From: an uncultured Flavobacterium sp.
GTDB lineage: Bacteria; Bacteroidota; Bacteroidia; Flavobacteriales; Flavobacteriaceae
DNA length: 6,797 nt
Assembly (NCBI RefSeq): GCF_937876455.1
Contig: NZ_CALFIG010000014.1
Span: forward strand, 1 to 6,797
Direction: 5' to 3'
Shown here piece by piece: positions 5,922 to 6,797 of this stretch (position 1 is the first letter of the stretch; every line of letters begins with the position of its first letter). Both the position numbers and the translations under genes were made by a program. The notes below the pieces were generated by a model. It worked only from the letters and a program-made list of their open reading frames with translations, searched no databases and was not told where the DNA came from.

Positions 5922-5965
5922 ATTACGACTAACGCTTCACTACTTCACAAAGTGGCGGTATTACG
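5922..5965. repeat. Hairpin element flanked by ATTACG direct repeats
   Basis: ATTACG occurs at 5922-5927 and again at 5960-5965. Between them CACT (5938-5941) pairs with AGTG (5951-5954), and CGC (5933-5935) with GCG (5955-5957), across a two-base bulge and a nine-base loop. It sits between the lipoprotein stop and the parDE promoter. Read leftward it lacks a T run, so it does not look like the lipoprotein terminator. Confidence 0.45.
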
Positions 5966-5971
5966 TTTTTT

Positions 5972-6553
5972 TTAACTTGTCCAACTAATAATTATATCAG
6001 ATTTCCATTTGTTATTTTCTTTTCGGTAAATTATAGTTTTGCCTCCAAAAAAACTTGAAATATCAATGAGAACTGTTTTTTTATTTTTTGAAAATATCGG
6101 CAAGCTTAATTTTTCATAAAAATTATTTCCATATTCTCTTTTATAACTTTCTATAAAATGACTTTTTCGATCAATATTATCCTTTCTATTATTGTTGAAA
6201 GAATCAATTGTTTTTTTAGAAATAATACGTTTTGATTTTATTGAATCTTGAATCAATAAAAAATTTTTACGTTCTCTAATCTGTTTCTGTATAAAATTTA
6301 AGTCATCTTTTTGAAAATATTTATCAAGTTTAAAACCAGGATTATCATAAACAAAAGATGGAGTTGCTAATTGATCTTGTAAATAATAATCTTGAGTTCC
6401 CTCTAATTTTTGATTTTTTTCTAAATCTTTCAATACCATTTTTACAAATTCATAAATTTCATCATCTGTGACTTTTAATGAATCGTTTTTTCTGTGATTT
6501 GTACAACCAGTTAAAAGCACAGTTAAAAAAAGATATTGGATAAATGATTTCAT
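5972..6553 (-). CDS. Putative lipoprotein of unknown function
   Basis: I do not recognise this 193-residue protein. It has a signal peptide (MKSFIQYLFLTVLLTGC) ending in the lipobox LLTGC with the lipidation cysteine at 17, so it should be a membrane-anchored lipoprotein facing the periplasm or outer membrane. The mature part is highly charged: a helical, Lys/Asp-rich stretch (about 25-135) with many Q, K, R and N residues, then a short C-terminal beta-rich domain (about 145-193) with SLPIFSKNKKTVLIDISSFFGG and a NNKWK turn before the last strand. That ending resembles several hypothetical Bacteroidota lipoproteins. The frame is open upstream to 6622, but only the ATG at 6553 gives a normal-length signal peptide. 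Composition is unlike its neighbours: four 60-base rows counted by hand are about 22% GC, against about 45% in rows from phoH and purC. This suggests recent acquisition. Confidence 0.8.
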   Translation of the reverse strand: MKSFIQYLFLTVLLTGCTNHRKNDSLKVTDDEIYEFVKMVLKDLEKNQKLEGTQDYYLQDQLATPSFVYDNPGFKLDKYFQKDDLNFIQKQIRERKNFLLIQDSIKSKRIISKKTIDSFNNNRKDNIDRKSHFIESYKREYGNNFYEKLSLPIFSKNKKTVLIDISSFFGGKTIIYRKENNKWKSDIIISWTS

Positions 6554-6588
6554 AGTTCTGAAGTAAAATGTTAACTTGTTTATATGCG

Positions 6589-6637
6589 AAACTTTCGAAC
6601 TAGTAGCATACCTTGTAGGCAAGATAGGCGAAAGTTT
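6589..6637. repeat. 9-bp inverted repeat in the leader of the lipoprotein gene
   Basis: AAACTTTCG (6589-6597) and CGAAAGTTT (6629-6637) are perfect inverted copies 31 bases apart. Inside, CTTG (6612-6615) and CAAG (6620-6623) can form a nested four-base stem over TAGG. In the transcript this would fold 36 bases upstream of the start codon. The role is unknown: a leader structure or an element boundary are both possible. Confidence 0.5.
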
Positions 6638-6662
6638 TCCTTGTTTTTTTATTTATTTAAAT

Positions 6663-6670
6663 CAAAAATA
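6663..6670 (-). promoter_or_regulatory. Possible -7 element for the lipoprotein gene
   Basis: The minus strand reads TATTTTTG, an exact TAnnTTTG match, about 110 bases before the ATG at 6553. A TTTG (6689-6686) is present upstream but only 15 bases away, shorter than the usual 19-21. In such AT-rich DNA the match could be chance. Confidence 0.3.
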
Positions 6671-6691
6671 ATAAAAAAAAGAGTACAAATT

Positions 6692-6797
6692 TTACTTTTT
6701 CTCTGCGGCGGGTTTGTTTTTTAGTAATTCTTTTACAACCGTTTCTGCGGCATGTAGGCCAAAAAGGGCTGGCATCCAGCTGTTTGTGCCATAAAAC
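6692..6797 (-). CDS. tcdA: tRNA threonylcarbamoyladenosine dehydratase, C-terminal end (5' part cut off)
   Basis: Only the last 34 codons and the TAA are inside the window; the gene enters from the right edge. The visible end, FYGTNSWMPALFGLHAAETV followed by VKELLKNKPAAEKK, matches the tail I recall for flavobacterial TcdA (GTNSYMPALFGLYAAETVI). It is also compatible with other ThiF/MoeB-type E1-like enzymes. TcdA uses ATP to cyclise the threonylcarbamoyl group on adenosine 37 of tRNAs that read ANN codons. The ATP-binding and catalytic parts are outside the window, so the identification rests on this short tail. It is on the same strand as the lipoprotein gene, separated by 138 AT-rich bases. 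No convincing terminator hairpin follows the stop, so read-through into the lipoprotein gene is possible. Confidence 0.65.
   Translation of the reverse strand, partial: FYGTNSWMPALFGLHAAETVVKELLKNKPAAEKK

Noticed and set aside
5922..5965. Integron attC site
   Set aside because: The only candidate core, GACTAAC (GTTAGTC on the other strand), does not fit RYYYAAC/GTTRRRY, there is no second core at the right spacing, and no integrase gene is present.
5233..6629. GATAGGC at 5233-5239 and 6623-6629 as target-site direct repeats of an inserted island
   Set aside because: A shared 7-mer between two intergenic stretches is easily chance, and neither copy lies at a clear edge of an element.
6589..6650. 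Inverted repeat followed by a T run as a plus-strand terminator
   Set aside because: No gene is transcribed rightward into it, the loop is 31 bases, and the T run begins several bases after the stem.

Overview
The window looks like a chromosomal segment from a gliding member of the Flavobacteriaceae (Bacteroidota). The evidence is a GldF/GldG pair with characteristic sequences, AT-rich DNA, no Shine-Dalgarno sequences before the genes, and several exact copies of the Bacteroidota -7 promoter element TAnnTTTG at sensible places. I would not name a genus.

Layout from left to right: four genes read leftward. These are gldG (its 3' end lies beyond the left edge), gldF, a small ABM-fold monooxygenase-like gene, and a SAM hydrolase/chlorinase-family gene. 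Diverging from them, phoH reads rightward from a TTG start and ends at a hairpin terminator. purC (SAICAR synthase, purine synthesis) follows directly, with a promoter box touching that terminator, a REP-like unit in its leader, and a strong, probably bidirectional terminator after it. The right-hand part reads leftward again: a ParD/ParE toxin-antitoxin pair, an AT-rich lipoprotein gene of unknown function, and at the right edge the last 34 codons of what I read as tcdA (tRNA threonylcarbamoyladenosine dehydratase).

GldF and GldG are the membrane and auxiliary subunits of the ABC transporter associated with gliding. Their genes overlap as TAATG, so they are probably translated together. A promoter in the gap before gldF fixes the GldF start at 1807. 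The toxin-antitoxin pair is also coupled (ATGA overlap). Its promoter is the best in the window, TTTG-N19-TATCTTTG, with a perfect 7-bp inverted repeat filling the spacer, a likely ParD autoregulatory operator.

The stretch between purC and tcdA (about 5231-6691) has the look of an accessory insertion between core genes: a TA module, a very AT-rich orphan lipoprotein gene, and three structured intergenic stretches. I see no transposase, integrase, tRNA, rRNA or CRISPR array, and no gene-free stretch longer than 140 bases. The most unusual protein is the SAM hydrolase-family member, which keeps the fold motifs but lacks the Arg and His of the known catalytic triad. I found no clear undescribed multi-gene system.
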